The position numbers and the translations under genes were made by a program. From Aminobacter sp. AP02 (GTDB lineage Bacteria > Pseudomonadota > Alphaproteobacteria > Rhizobiales > Rhizobiaceae): a stretch of DNA of 64,000 nt. This document shows positions 53,338 to 62,525 of the stretch, in pieces (position 1 is the first letter of the stretch; every line of letters starts with the position of its first letter). The stretch lies in assembly GCF_003148805.1 (NCBI RefSeq), contig NZ_QGGX01000001.1, positions 355,526 to 419,525 on the forward strand. Reading direction: 5' to 3'. The notes beneath the pieces are model-generated. The model saw nothing but the letters and a program-made list of their open reading frames with translations, did no database searches and was not told where the DNA came from.

Positions 53338-53603
53338 CGTCCGCTTGCGCGAAATAGAGCGTGATGCCCCGATCACCATGCCAAAGCAACGGCTGGTCGG
53401 TGAGAGCGCACCGGTCAATGCGATCTGAAGAATCATACCTGCCGTGCCAGCTTTCCCGCCGGCGTTAGTCTGGCCTTCGAAACATGACGAAAAGTTAAGT
53501 TTTCCCATGAATTCCGTGGCCGAATTCGCCGCAGAATAGCCCTTTTCGCGTCGCCTGTAAGCGCCGCCGAGCTCTATTCGGCGAGTGTATTGAAGGCCAT
53601 CGC

Positions 53604-56213
53604 ATGGACAAGCCTGCAACGGAGTGCCTCGATATCCGGCCGGAACGCGGCAAGCTGTTTTCCTGGCAGCGCCGGTCGACGGTTGTCTTGCCGCTTGCCG
53701 GCGTCGCCATCGCGATCTTTGCACTTTGGGTATTGAGCCAACATCTCAATGCGATCTCGGTGGCCGAGATTCAGAACGACCTGCACAATTTCCCGGTCGC
53801 GCCGTTGTTGCTGGCAACCCTGTTTACTGTCATCAGTTTTGCTGCCGTCGCGTTCTACGACGTCGTCGCCGTCGAAACGATAGCTCCTGGCCGGATTCCG
53901 CCTCGCGTGTCGGCGATGGCGGGTGCCGCCGGTTACGCGATCTCCAATGCGCTCGGCTTCTCGCTGCTGACGGGTGGTGCACTGCGTTATCGCGTCTATG
54001 CCGCGCAGGGCATCGAACTTGCCGATATCGGCCGCATCGTCGGCACCTCGTGGTTTGCGATCTGGTTTGCCTTCGCCATCATGGCAGCGCTGGCGATGGT
54101 CGCCGAGCCGGGCCAGGTGCCGTGGCTCGCCACGCTCGGACCCGAACTCGATCTGGCAATCGGCCTCGCCGTCCTTGTTGGGATCACCGCCCTCGTGGCT
54201 TGGCTTTCGCGAGGCCAGCGAACCTTGGGGTTTGGCCGGATTTCACTTAGGCTACCTTCCTCGCGCGGCGCGCTTGTGCAGATCGCCGCGGGCCTTGTCG
54301 ATCTGGCCGCTGCTGCTGCCTGTCTCTACGTGCTTCTGCCTTCGGGAAGTGTCGGAAGTTTTTCAGCCTTCATACTCGTCTATGTCGTCGCGGTGATCTT
54401 AGGCATCGTCAGCCATGCACCGGGAGGCATCGGTGCCTTCGAAGCAATGATCGTCGCCGGGCTCGGCCTCGGCGGCAATTCCGAAGCGCTCGCAGGGCTG
54501 GTCGTCTACCGCATCATCTACACCTTGCTGCCGTTCGTCGTGGCGGTAGTTGGCCTGCTCGTCTCCGAAATCCTGCGCCACCGGCACCGCCTCGCTGGCC
54601 CTGCCAGCGCCGCTTCGCTGCTGCTGGAGCCTTTGATCCCCCCGCTTTCGGCCGGCATCGCCTTTGCCGGCGCGACGATGATCCTGATCTCGGCGCTGAC
54701 GCCCAGCCTTGCTGAACGTATCGACACGCTTTCCGAGTTCATTCCGCTGCCATTTGTCGAGATGTCCCATCTCGGCGCGAGCTTCGTTGCAGTGGCCCTG
54801 CTCATCGTTGCACGCGGCCTTGCCAAGCGGTTGCGCCGCGCCTGGCTCGCCGCGCTGGTACTCTTCATCAGCGGCGCTGTATTCTCCCTGGCCAAAGGGC
54901 TCGACTGGGAAGAAGCCCTTGTCCTGTCGCTGATGACTCTGACGCTCTATGTTTTCCGAGACTCGTTCTACCGGCGTCCGCTGAGCGCCGACATGCACCT
55001 CTCCTGGGGGTGGCTCGCCAGCGTCGGCACGACGTTGTGTGCCTGCATATGGCTCGGATTTTTCGCCTTCCGCCATGTCGAATACAGCAGCCAGCTCTGG
55101 TGGGAATTCGCATTCGACGGCGATGCGCCCCGCATGCTGCGCGCCAGCGTGGTCATTGTCACGCTGCTTCTCGCGGTTCTCGTCGATACGCTCATCAACC
55201 GCCGCGTCCTGACGCTCGCGCCCCAGGGGCGGATTCCCGAACGCGTGCCTGCACTGGTCGCCGATGCTCCCTTATCGGCAGCGGCGCTGGCCCTTCTAGG
55301 CGACAAGCGCTTCCTTCTTGCGGCCGACGGAGAGGGGTTCGTCATGTACCAGCGTTCGGGCGGTAGTCTGATCTCGATGGGCGAGCCGGTAGGCACCGAA
55401 GAGGCGGTGACCGCGCTTGCCTGGTCCTTCCATGAACTGGCCGATCGCTCGGGCCTGCGCACGGTGTTCTACGAAGTCGGTCCGCAGCGATTGCCGATGT
55501 TCCTGGACATGGGGCTGGTTGCCTTGAAGCTTGGCGAGGTGGCGCGCGTCGACCTCGCCGCGTTCACGCTCGAAGGCCCCAAACGCCAGCCACTGCGCTA
55601 TGCCGACCGGCGCGTGGAAAAAGACGGCCTGACCTTCGAGATCGTTGCCAAAGCGGACGTCCCTGGGATCATGGCCCAATTGCGTGCCGTCTCCGACGAG
55701 TGGCTGACGCTGAAATCAGGCAGCGAGAAGCGCTTTTCGCTTGGCTTTTTCAATGCCGACTATTTGAGCCGCTTCGACGTTGCCGTGCTGAAGCGCGGTG
55801 ATCGCATCGTCGCCTTCGCCAATCTGTGGCGAAGCGGCGATCGCAATGAGGTCGCCGTCGATCTGATGCGCTACCGGCACGACGACTGCAAGGTAATGAT
55901 GGATGCGCTTTTCACCAAGATCATGATGGCTGCGAAGGCCGAGGGCTACCGCTGGTTCAACCTTGGGGTCGCGCCCCTGTCCGGATTAACCGACCACCGC
56001 TCGGCATCGCGCTGGAACCGATTCGGCTCGCTTTTGTACCAGAAGGGCCAGGAATTCTATCGTTTCGACGGCCTGCGCGCCTTCAAGGACAAATTCGATC
56101 CGGTGTGGAGCGCCAATTACCTGATCTGCCCACCGGCCCTGGATACTCCGAGAGCACTTTTCGACGTGACCACGCTGATCAGTGGCCGTCCACTGATCGG
56201 AAAGCGCAAATAG
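53604..56213 (+). CDS. lpiA: Bifunctional lysylphosphatidylglycerol flippase/synthetase (LpiA/MprF)
   Basis: 869 residues, the full MprF length. The N-terminal ~530 residues have about 14 membrane segments, including ISNALGFSLLTGGALRYRVYAAQG and SHAPGGIGAFEAMIVAGLGLGGNSEALAGLVVYRIIY (flippase domain). The C-terminal ~300 are the DUF2156 aminoacyltransferase, with YADRRVEKDGLTFEIV, FNLGVAPLSGLTDHRSASRWNR and YRFDGLRAFKDKFDPVW. It uses Lys-tRNA to add lysine to phosphatidylglycerol and flips the product outward. In rhizobia lpiA is low-pH induced. The acvB-like gene follows 31 bp downstream. Confidence 0.95.
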   Translation: MDKPATECLDIRPERGKLFSWQRRSTVVLPLAGVAIAIFALWVLSQHLNAISVAEIQNDLHNFPVAPLLLATLFTVISFAAVAFYDVVAVETIAPGRIPPRVSAMAGAAGYAISNALGFSLLTGGALRYRVYAAQGIELADIGRIVGTSWFAIWFAFAIMAALAMVAEPGQVPWLATLGPELDLAIGLAVLVGITALVAWLSRGQRTLGFGRISLRLPSSRGALVQIAAGLVDLAAAAACLYVLLPSGSVGSFSAFILVYVVAVILGIVSHAPGGIGAFEAMIVAGLGLGGNSEALAGLVVYRIIYTLLPFVVAVVGLLVSEILRHRHRLAGPASAASLLLEPLIPPLSAGIAFAGATMILISALTPSLAERIDTLSEFIPLPFVEMSHLGASFVAVALLIVARGLAKRLRRAWLAALVLFISGAVFSLAKGLDWEEALVLSLMTLTLYVFRDSFYRRPLSADMHLSWGWLASVGTTLCACIWLGFFAFRHVEYSSQLWWEFAFDGDAPRMLRASVVIVTLLLAVLVDTLINRRVLTLAPQGRIPERVPALVADAPLSAAALALLGDKRFLLAADGEGFVMYQRSGGSLISMGEPVGTEEAVTALAWSFHELADRSGLRTVFYEVGPQRLPMFLDMGLVALKLGEVARVDLAAFTLEGPKRQPLRYADRRVEKDGLTFEIVAKADVPGIMAQLRAVSDEWLTLKSGSEKRFSLGFFNADYLSRFDVAVLKRGDRIVAFANLWRSGDRNEVAVDLMRYRHDDCKVMMDALFTKIMMAAKAEGYRWFNLGVAPLSGLTDHRSASRWNRFGSLLYQKGQEFYRFDGLRAFKDKFDPVWSANYLICPPALDTPRALFDVTTLISGRPLIGKRK

Positions 56214-56244
56214 GCGACATGTTCAATTCATGCGGAGCTTTGTC

Positions 56245-57627
56245 ATGAGAAAGCGTCTGGTCCTGATTGGCGTCCTGGGGATCGCTGTGCTCGGCATCGC
56301 CGCGGCGGCCTGGTTCTGGCCGGAAATCCGGCGAGAGGCTGGCTACCTGCCGCCAACCGTTACTGTGAGTTACGGACGCCTGAACGCCATACCGATGCAG
56401 CCCCCTGTGGGAAAGGTGCAAGGGCTGGCGATCCTCGTATCCGGCGCCGATGATCGCGATGGCAGTGCGGGCAAGCTTGCCCGTGACCTGGAGCGCCGCG
56501 ACATCGCCGTGCTGTCTGTCAATCTCGATGCCTGGCGACCGCTTCTCGACACCGACCCCGGCGAGTGCATCTATCTCGGTTCCGACCTCGAGGGTCTTTC
56601 CAAGGAAGCCCAGCGGCTGATCGACAGCCATCACTACCTTCATCCCGTCGTTGTCGGCGTCGGGGAAGGCGCAACGCTTGCCCACGCGGCACTCGCAGAC
56701 GCGCCGGCTGCTACCCTGGCTGGGGCAGTTTCCATCGATCCTGCAGAGGCGCTGAAGACGGCTGTCCCGGTCTGTGAGGGAGCAGTTCCCACCGCGATTG
56801 CCACAGGCGGCTTCAGCTACGCACTTGACACGCTGTTGCCCTCACCCGGAGTGATGATCACGGCCAATGCATCGGCGACGGCTCAGCCGGACGGAGGCAC
56901 TTCGGGCGGCAATTTCAGGCTCGAAACAAAAACCGCCGCGACCCTGGAAGATCGGCTGGAACTTGGTGTGGACGCGATTGCCGATATCGCTGCCGCCGAT
57001 GCGGGCAGCAAGGCACTGCCGGTGGTCGATATTTCTCCCACAGGCACCCCGACACGCCTCGCGCTGTTTTATTCCGGTGACGGTGGCTGGCGCGATATCG
57101 ACAAAAGCGTCGGCGAACAGCTTGCAGCGGAAGGCATTCACGTGGTTGGCGTCGACTCGCTGCGCTATTTCTGGTCGATCCGGCAGCCCGACAAGGTGGC
57201 GAAGGACATGGCTTCCATCGTCCGTGAGGCCGACCCTTCGGGCAAGTTGCCAGTGGCGCTGCTCGGTTATTCCTTCGGTGCAGATGTCACGCCCTTCGCA
57301 TGGCAATATTTGCCGGATGATGTTCGCCGCCGGATAGATTTCATCGGCCTTCTCGGCACCGAAAAGACGACGCCTTTCCAAGTTACGATGGAGAACTGGC
57401 TCGGTCTCGGCGGCGACCGCGATGTCGCGCCGGCCATCGCGGCACTGCCGCAGGATCGTGTGCTGTGCGTCTATGGCACGGATGAACCGGAGACGGCTTG
57501 CGAAGACCCGAGCCTGTCTGCCATTGAGAAACTGAAGGTCGCAGGCGATCATCATTTCGACGGCGACTACAAGGGCCTCACCGCCCAGATCCTCATCGCG
57601 ATGAAGCGGCGGGAGCAGGCTGGCTAG
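56245..57627 (+). CDS. acvB: AcvB/VirJ-family periplasmic virulence/acid-tolerance protein
   Basis: 460 residues from ATG 56245, with GGAG 7 bases before; an earlier in-frame ATG at 56230 lacks a good site. An N-terminal signal or anchor (LVLIGVLGIAVLGIAAAAWFW) precedes two alpha/beta-hydrolase-like halves. The second has the nucleophile Ser343 in LLGYSFGADV, FYSGDGGWRD and the late His region AGDHHFDGDY. Agrobacterium AcvB hydrolyses lysyl-phosphatidylglycerol and the rhizobial homologue (AtvA) pairs with LpiA. The same pair here indicates synthesis and turnover of the modified lipid in one operon. Confidence 0.92.
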   Translation: MRKRLVLIGVLGIAVLGIAAAAWFWPEIRREAGYLPPTVTVSYGRLNAIPMQPPVGKVQGLAILVSGADDRDGSAGKLARDLERRDIAVLSVNLDAWRPLLDTDPGECIYLGSDLEGLSKEAQRLIDSHHYLHPVVVGVGEGATLAHAALADAPAATLAGAVSIDPAEALKTAVPVCEGAVPTAIATGGFSYALDTLLPSPGVMITANASATAQPDGGTSGGNFRLETKTAATLEDRLELGVDAIADIAAADAGSKALPVVDISPTGTPTRLALFYSGDGGWRDIDKSVGEQLAAEGIHVVGVDSLRYFWSIRQPDKVAKDMASIVREADPSGKLPVALLGYSFGADVTPFAWQYLPDDVRRRIDFIGLLGTEKTTPFQVTMENWLGLGGDRDVAPAIAALPQDRVLCVYGTDEPETACEDPSLSAIEKLKVAGDHHFDGDYKGLTAQILIAMKRREQAG

Positions 57628-57760
57628 AGTTATCCAAGTTTTGACGGACGACGCGTGCGACAACGCTGTAGCGAATTGCACAGCAGCCCCTCAGACAAAT
57701 TGGCGACCTACGATGAGCCCGCCGCTGATGATCTTTGGCGGGCTGGACCGGTCGAAGAAC

Positions 57761-57802
57761 GTTCGACGAGATGACAGGCCAGTTCGACGAGACGACAGGC
57801 CA
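57761..57802. repeat. Two tandem copies of a 21-bp unit
   Basis: The unit runs TTCGACGAGA then TGACAGGCCAG at 57761-57781 and repeats with one change at 57782-57802, followed by an eighth-base partial copy. It lies between the convergent acvB and 98-residue genes. Slippage is the simplest origin. Confidence 0.75.
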
Positions 57803-57834
57803 GTTCGACGCGGCGGCGGCAGTGCTGTCCGATG

Positions 57835-58131
57835 TCAGCTGTCTCCTTCGTAGACGTGGCGCTCGAAACGCTCGAGCAATATGTGCATTGCCTTGCGTGC
57901 GTCGGCGAACGCTTGAGACCTGCCCCTGGCCGCCATATCGGCCTCGTAGGCTTCGCGCGAGGCGAAGCTGCATTCCCATCTGACATCTGGACCGTTTCCT
58001 TCGAGCCGGATCAGAATGCGGCCAGGGTCCAGTCCCAACTCGCGTCTGATCTCGGTCGCCTTGCGCCGCTGCTGCAGCACGGCACCAGCCTGGCCGTCTC
58101 TTGCGAAATAGTTGGTTGCTTCAACGATCAT
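57835..58131 (-). CDS. Hypothetical protein (98 aa), possibly a dimeric alpha/beta-barrel fold
   Basis: 98 residues from ATG 58131, with GAGGAG 9 bases upstream; an in-frame ATG at 58218 crosses the divergent control region and is rejected. The pattern VEATNYFAR...ELGLDPGRILIRLEG...VRWECSFASREAYEADMAAR suggests a small ferredoxin-like or NIPSNAP-type barrel fold, but I do not recognise a family. It is divergent from the enolase-superfamily gene and shares with it the perfect palindrome at 58221-58234, so it is probably coregulated with that catabolic run. Confidence 0.7.
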   Translation of the reverse strand: MIVEATNYFARDGQAGAVLQQRRKATEIRRELGLDPGRILIRLEGNGPDVRWECSFASREAYEADMAARGRSQAFADARKAMHILLERFERHVYEGDS

Positions 58132-58220
58132 CGTCTTCTTCTCCTCATTCGGCTTTGACAGCAGCGCTTTCGAAAAATCGATTTGCTGTGGCGCTTGACG
58201 CTCTACAAATATGATCATAA

Positions 58221-58234
58221 AGTGTGATCACACT
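58221..58234. promoter_or_regulatory. Perfect palindromic operator in the divergent control region
   Basis: AGTGTGATCACACT, a perfect 14-bp palindrome, 59 bp upstream of the enolase-superfamily gene and 90 bp from the divergent small gene. The core TGTGATCACA is in the style of GntR-family (FadR/VanR group) sites. No regulator gene for it lies in the window. ATGATCAT at 58211-58218 is a second, shorter palindrome. Confidence 0.6.
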
Positions 58235-58292
58235 AGATGATCGCAAATGTAGCGCGACGCATCGCCGGTGACAATGAAGAAGGTACAAAACG

Positions 58293-59453
58293 TTGCCCAC
58301 GATCAAGTCCATCGAAACGCTGATTGTCCAACTGCCGACGAGGCGCGAACACAAATGGGCCGGCCTCACCGAGGTCATCGGCCGCTATGTCATGGTCAAG
58401 ATGACCGACAGCGACGGCCGCGTGGGCTGGGGCGAGGCGCCGGCGCTTAAGGACTGGGGCGGCGAGTTCGGTCGTTACTTCGGCGAGTCCGCCATGATCA
58501 CCCGCTCCGTCATCGAAACCTACCTGGCGCCAGCAATCATCGGCCTCGAACTCGGCAATTTCGCCGAGCTGCATGCCCGCATGGACGCAATCATCCGCGG
58601 CTATCCCTATTCCAAGGCGGCCGTCGAATTCGCGGCCTATGACCTGACAGGCCGCTGGCTGAACGTTCCCGTCCACACGCTGCTCGGCGGCAAGGCGCGC
58701 GACAAGGTCGCTATCACCCATTCGATCGGCCTGATCTCGATCGAGGAGGCCAAGGTCGAGGCGGCCAAGCTCGCGGCAGAAGGCATCAGGACGATCAAGG
58801 TCAAGATCGGTGTCGACCCGGCGCGCGACGTCAAGATGGTTGCCGCCGTCCGCGAAGCAGCGGGCGAGGCGATGGAGATCTGCGTCGACGCCAACGAGGG
58901 CTACAAGACCCCGGGCGAGGCGGTGCAGACCGTACGCCAGATGGAAAAGTACCGGCTCAAATATGTCGAGCAGCCGGTGATGGGTATCGAGCGCATCGCC
59001 GAGGTCGGCCGCCGCATCGACGCGCCCGTCATGGCCGACGAGTCGGCCTGGAACCCGCATGACGCCATCCAGATCATCCAGAACGGCGGCATCCAGATCA
59101 TCTCGATCTACACCACCAAGGCCGGCGGTCTCTACAAGGCCATGGAAGTCGGTGCGGTCTGCCGCGCCGCCGGCATCATCTGCAACGTCAACGGCTCGAT
59201 TGAAACAGGCATCGGCAACCTTGCCAACGTCCAGGTCGCGGCCGCTTCGCCGGCGGCGACGCTGTCCTGCGTCATCCCCATATCGACCCCGGCCGAGGCA
59301 CAGCACGGCCAGGTCGGCGGCATCTACTACAAGGACGACCTGCTGGTCGCGCCGATGCAGGTCGTCGACGGCGCGGTCGTCGTGCCGTCAGGGCCCGGCA
59401 TGGGCATCGATGTCGACCTTGCCAAGGTCGAAAAATACCGCGTGCGCGACTGA
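58293..59453 (+). CDS. Enolase-superfamily enzyme, muconate-lactonizing-enzyme subgroup
   Basis: 386 residues from a TTG start, with AAGAAGG about 8 bases upstream; no in-frame ATG fits. The C-terminal barrel has the acid/base pair of the MLE subgroup: KxK (K169, K171) in IKVKIG and K276 in IYTTKAGG. Metal ligands are D199 (CVDANEG), E226 (YVEQPV) and D249/E250 (MADES). It abstracts a proton alpha to a carboxylate, to racemise, cycloisomerise or dehydrate. It begins the plus-strand catabolic run, and the M24 gene follows after 35 bp. Substrate unknown. Confidence 0.93.
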   Translation: MPTIKSIETLIVQLPTRREHKWAGLTEVIGRYVMVKMTDSDGRVGWGEAPALKDWGGEFGRYFGESAMITRSVIETYLAPAIIGLELGNFAELHARMDAIIRGYPYSKAAVEFAAYDLTGRWLNVPVHTLLGGKARDKVAITHSIGLISIEEAKVEAAKLAAEGIRTIKVKIGVDPARDVKMVAAVREAAGEAMEICVDANEGYKTPGEAVQTVRQMEKYRLKYVEQPVMGIERIAEVGRRIDAPVMADESAWNPHDAIQIIQNGGIQIISIYTTKAGGLYKAMEVGAVCRAAGIICNVNGSIETGIGNLANVQVAAASPAATLSCVIPISTPAEAQHGQVGGIYYKDDLLVAPMQVVDGAVVVPSGPGMGIDVDLAKVEKYRVRD

Positions 59454-59488
59454 GCGCCGGTCAAGAATCTCAAGGAGAGGAACAAATC

Positions 59489-60661
59489 ATGCGGGCAGAA
59501 ATCGTAGCCAAGCAGGTGAGGGCAATGGCCGAGCATGGGCTCGACGCCATCATCTGCTCGTCGCCTGAAAACTTCGCCTACACGGCCGGCTTCGTCGTGC
59601 CGTCGCAGCCGCTGATCCGCCACCGCCACGCGATGACCATTGTCACCGCTGATGGCCGTACCGCGATCTTCGGCGTCGACATGGAAGCATCGACGATCAA
59701 GCGCCGGCTGCCCGACATGCCGGCCCGCATCTGGGCCGAGTTTTCCGACGATCCGATGCTGGTACTGGCCGACCAGCTTGCCGGCCTCGGCCTCGGCAAG
59801 GCGCGCATCGGCCTTGAGATGGACTATCTGCCTGCCGGCGACTTCGCCCGGCTGATCGCGGCCATGCCGGCAGCGCGCTTCGAGCATGCCGAGCCTATCC
59901 TGGCGCGGCTGCGCCAGATCAAGACGGCGGAAGAGATCGCGCTGCTGAGCAAACTGTCGCGCATCGCCGACCAGGCGATCACCGACACGCTGGCCGTCGT
60001 CGATGCGGGCGACTCCGAGATGGACATTGCCGGGCATTTGACCCGTAACGTCTATTCGCTCGGCGCTGAGCACTTCAAGCTTCTGATCGTCGCCACCGGC
60101 GAGCGCTCGGTTCTGCCCAATGTCGGCCCGTCCGACCGTATCCTCAAGCGCGGCGATGTCTGCCGCGTCGAAATCTTCTCGGTCATCAACGGCTATCAGG
60201 CAGGCGTGTGCCGCACGGCCATCGTCGGCGAGGCGCCGCCCATGGCCGACAAGATCTGGGCTCACCTGGTCGAGTGCAAATATGAGATCATGGAAAAGGT
60301 GAAGCCGGGCGCCAGCTGCCGCGAGATCTACGATGCCTTCATCGCCAAGCTCGCCAAGCTCAGCCTGCCGCCGATCTCGTTCGTCGGCCACGGCATCGGC
60401 CTTCACCTGCACGAGGACCCCTATCTCGGCCTGACGCCGGTGCTGGGCAAGCCGGGCAGCGACGCGCCGCTGGAAGAAAACATGGTGCTCGGCTTCGAGC
60501 CGCTCTGCTACGACACCGGCTATGGCTACGGCATGCAGAACAAGGACATGCTGCTGGTGACGTCGAAGGGTTCGGAGCTTCTGTCCGACTACGCCGACAC
60601 CGACAGGCTGATCCTGTGCGGCACGGCCAAACAGGGCGGCAAGGTCAAGGCTGTCGCCTGA
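59489..60661 (+). CDS. M24-family (creatinase/prolidase fold) enzyme lacking the metal ligands
   Basis: 390 residues from the ATG at 59489, with AGGAGAGG upstream. It has the two-domain creatinase/aminopeptidase P layout: an N-terminal creatinase_N domain (about 1-135) and a pita-bread domain. The His of GHGIGLHLHEDPY (H301) and the Glu of LGFEPLCY (E337) are kept. The other positions that bind metal in M24 peptidases are changed: E228 for the first Asp, G239 for the second Asp, and K352 for the last Glu. Creatinase itself lacks the metal in the same way, so this is likelier a C-N hydrolase than a peptidase. It lies between the enolase-superfamily and amidohydrolase genes. Confidence 0.92.
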   Translation: MRAEIVAKQVRAMAEHGLDAIICSSPENFAYTAGFVVPSQPLIRHRHAMTIVTADGRTAIFGVDMEASTIKRRLPDMPARIWAEFSDDPMLVLADQLAGLGLGKARIGLEMDYLPAGDFARLIAAMPAARFEHAEPILARLRQIKTAEEIALLSKLSRIADQAITDTLAVVDAGDSEMDIAGHLTRNVYSLGAEHFKLLIVATGERSVLPNVGPSDRILKRGDVCRVEIFSVINGYQAGVCRTAIVGEAPPMADKIWAHLVECKYEIMEKVKPGASCREIYDAFIAKLAKLSLPPISFVGHGIGLHLHEDPYLGLTPVLGKPGSDAPLEENMVLGFEPLCYDTGYGYGMQNKDMLLVTSKGSELLSDYADTDRLILCGTAKQGGKVKAVA

Positions 60662-60782
60662 TCGGTGGCTTGCGAAATGGCGGCCGGGATGATTGTTGGC
60701 CCGGCCGTAGAACCATCGCCCGCCGTCACGGACCGGCGACGCGATCTGGAGGGTCCGTGGGTAAGGAATTGGGTGGAGCCGC

Positions 60783-62222
60783 ATGCGCACGCTGATCGAA
60801 AATCTGAACTTCGCTTTCACCGTCGACAAGAACGATACGGTGCTGCGCAACGCGAGCATGGTGGTTGAAAACGACCGCATCGCCGATATCGGCCAGGCCG
60901 ACGAGGTGGCGACGCGCCACAAGGGCAAGAGCTTCGACAAGGTGATCGACGGCACGATGCTGGGCATCTGCCCGGGCTTCGTCGACAGCCACGTGCATCT
61001 GTCGGAGACCCTGTCGCGCGCGGTCTTCCCTGACAATCTCAACACCCGCGCCTGGGTTTTCCACTGGGCCAAGCCCTTTTACGCCCACATTTCAGAGGAA
61101 GACGAATATTGGGGCGCGCTGCTCGGAATCACCGAGATGCTTCGCTGCGGCACCACCTGCTTCCTCGACATGGGCTCGCAATATGATCCCGGTATCGTCA
61201 TCCGCGCCATGGACAAGACCGGCATCCGCGGCATCACCGGCCGCCATGCCGCCGACAACCGCCCGTCCGAGCTGCCGCGCGGCTGGACCGAGGAGATGGC
61301 CGAGCACCACTTCTTCCCCGACGCGCAGTCGGCGCTGAAGGTGCTTGAGGAAAACGTGCTGCGCTACAACAACACGCTCGACGGCCGCGCCCGCTGCTGG
61401 GTCAACATCGAGGGCAAGGAGCCATGCAGCCTCGAACTGCATGTCGGCGCCGTCAAGCTCGCCGAAAAGCTCGGCGTCGGCACGACCTACCACCTTGCGA
61501 CCTCGATCGAGGAGGCCAAGGTCTGCGAAAGCAAATATGGCTGCTGGCCGATCACCCGCATCGACAAGGCCGGCGGCATCGGCAAGAACCTGGTCATCGC
61601 CCATGGTGCCGCTGTCTCTGATGAAGAGGTCAAGCTCCTGGCCGAGCGTGGCGCCAGTGTCGCCTTTTGCCCGTGCTCGTCGTTCAAGCTCGGCAAGGGC
61701 GCTACCGCGATCGGCAAGTACCCGGAGATGGTCAAGGCCGGCGTCAAGGTCGGCCTCGGCACTGACGGTGTCTCGGCTGCCGGCAACATGAACCTGATGC
61801 GGCAGATGTTGGTCGTTGCCGGCATGTTCAAGGATGCTCGCATGCAGCCTGACGTGTTCACCGCGCGCCAGGCGCTGCGTGCCGCGACCATCGAAGGCGC
61901 GCGCGCCCTGATGTGGGACGACGAGATCGGCTCGCTCGAGATCGGCAAGAAGGCCGACTTCATCCTGTTCGATCTCGACCATGTCGAGTGGACGCCGTTC
62001 TACGATCCGCTGCAGGCGCTGGTATTTTCGGCCTCGACCGCCTCGATCACCCAAACCTGGGTCGATGGCAAGGTGCTTTATGCCGACGGCAAGGTGCAGG
62101 GTGTCGACGAACCCTCCATCCGTCGCAAGGCGCGCGAATTGGCGGCAGCAGCCGTGGTGCGCGCCGGCCTGCACGAGCATGGCGTCGAGACGACCACGAC
62201 CCTGTACGACGAAGGCAACTGA
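60783..62222 (+). CDS. Amidohydrolase/deaminase (SsnA/TrzA-like, metal-dependent)
   Basis: 479 residues with GGAG 6 bases before the ATG. Metal motifs are GFVDSHVHLSE (HxH), TTYHLATSIEEAK, the late LVIAHGAAVSDEEVKLLAE and GLGTDGVSAAGNMNLM with the Asp. The fold is that of cytosine deaminase, chlorohydrolases and methylthioadenosine/guanine-type deaminases. It would hydrolyse a C-N bond of a cyclic or guanidino/amidine compound. It is the third gene of the run; 303 bp with a glycine riboswitch separate it from the next gene. Confidence 0.92.
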   Translation: MRTLIENLNFAFTVDKNDTVLRNASMVVENDRIADIGQADEVATRHKGKSFDKVIDGTMLGICPGFVDSHVHLSETLSRAVFPDNLNTRAWVFHWAKPFYAHISEEDEYWGALLGITEMLRCGTTCFLDMGSQYDPGIVIRAMDKTGIRGITGRHAADNRPSELPRGWTEEMAEHHFFPDAQSALKVLEENVLRYNNTLDGRARCWVNIEGKEPCSLELHVGAVKLAEKLGVGTTYHLATSIEEAKVCESKYGCWPITRIDKAGGIGKNLVIAHGAAVSDEEVKLLAERGASVAFCPCSSFKLGKGATAIGKYPEMVKAGVKVGLGTDGVSAAGNMNLMRQMLVVAGMFKDARMQPDVFTARQALRAATIEGARALMWDDEIGSLEIGKKADFILFDLDHVEWTPFYDPLQALVFSASTASITQTWVDGKVLYADGKVQGVDEPSIRRKARELAAAAVVRAGLHEHGVETTTTLYDEGN

Positions 62223-62292
62223 TGTCAGGCGCTTCCGCGACTGCCGTTGCGGAAGCGCTGGCCAGCCTGTAGAAGCAATGCGTTCTGAGGCT

Positions 62293-62472
62293 GCATGGGA
62301 GAGATCGGCCGCTGCGAGACGACACCGGCCGACGCCGACGGAGCAACCCCCCAGGAAACTCTCAGGCAACAGTGACCATGCAGCTGAACGATCTGGAGAG
62401 AGACGCCTCGAGCGTCCACCGAAGGGGAAAGCCGCGCCATCGCGGTTAAGCTCTCAGGTACAGCGACAGATT
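62293..62472 (+). promoter_or_regulatory. Tandem glycine riboswitch
   Basis: Two aptamers in a row. The first runs 62293-62381, closed by GCATGG/CCATGC, with GGGAGAG near the 5' end and AACTCTCAGGCAA near the 3' end. The second runs 62390-62472, closed by ATCTG/CAGAT, with CTGGAGAGAG, the ACCGAAGGGGAAAGC block, and AAGCTCTCAGGTA. The linker is about 8 bases. Downstream, GCGGG/CCCGC inside TTGGG/CCCAA (about 62471-62503) forms a possible expression platform before the ribosome site. It controls the DadA-like and malate synthase genes; glycine binding usually turns expression on. Confidence 0.95.
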
Positions 62473-62525
62473 GGGGAAAAACGGCGGGTTTCGGCCCGCT
62501 CCCAACCTTGTTCGCGGAGAGAGGA

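Noticed and set aside
59489..60661. Naming the M24 enzyme ectoine hydrolase (DoeA/EutD) or Xaa-Pro aminopeptidase
   Set aside because: The N-terminus does not look like DoeA, its usual partners are absent, and the metal ligands needed by a peptidase are missing.
59327..61072. A 581-codon open frame on the minus strand over the M24 and amidohydrolase genes
   Set aside because: It is antisense to two clear genes with recognised motifs and good ribosome sites. High GC makes such antisense frames common, and its product is unlike any family.
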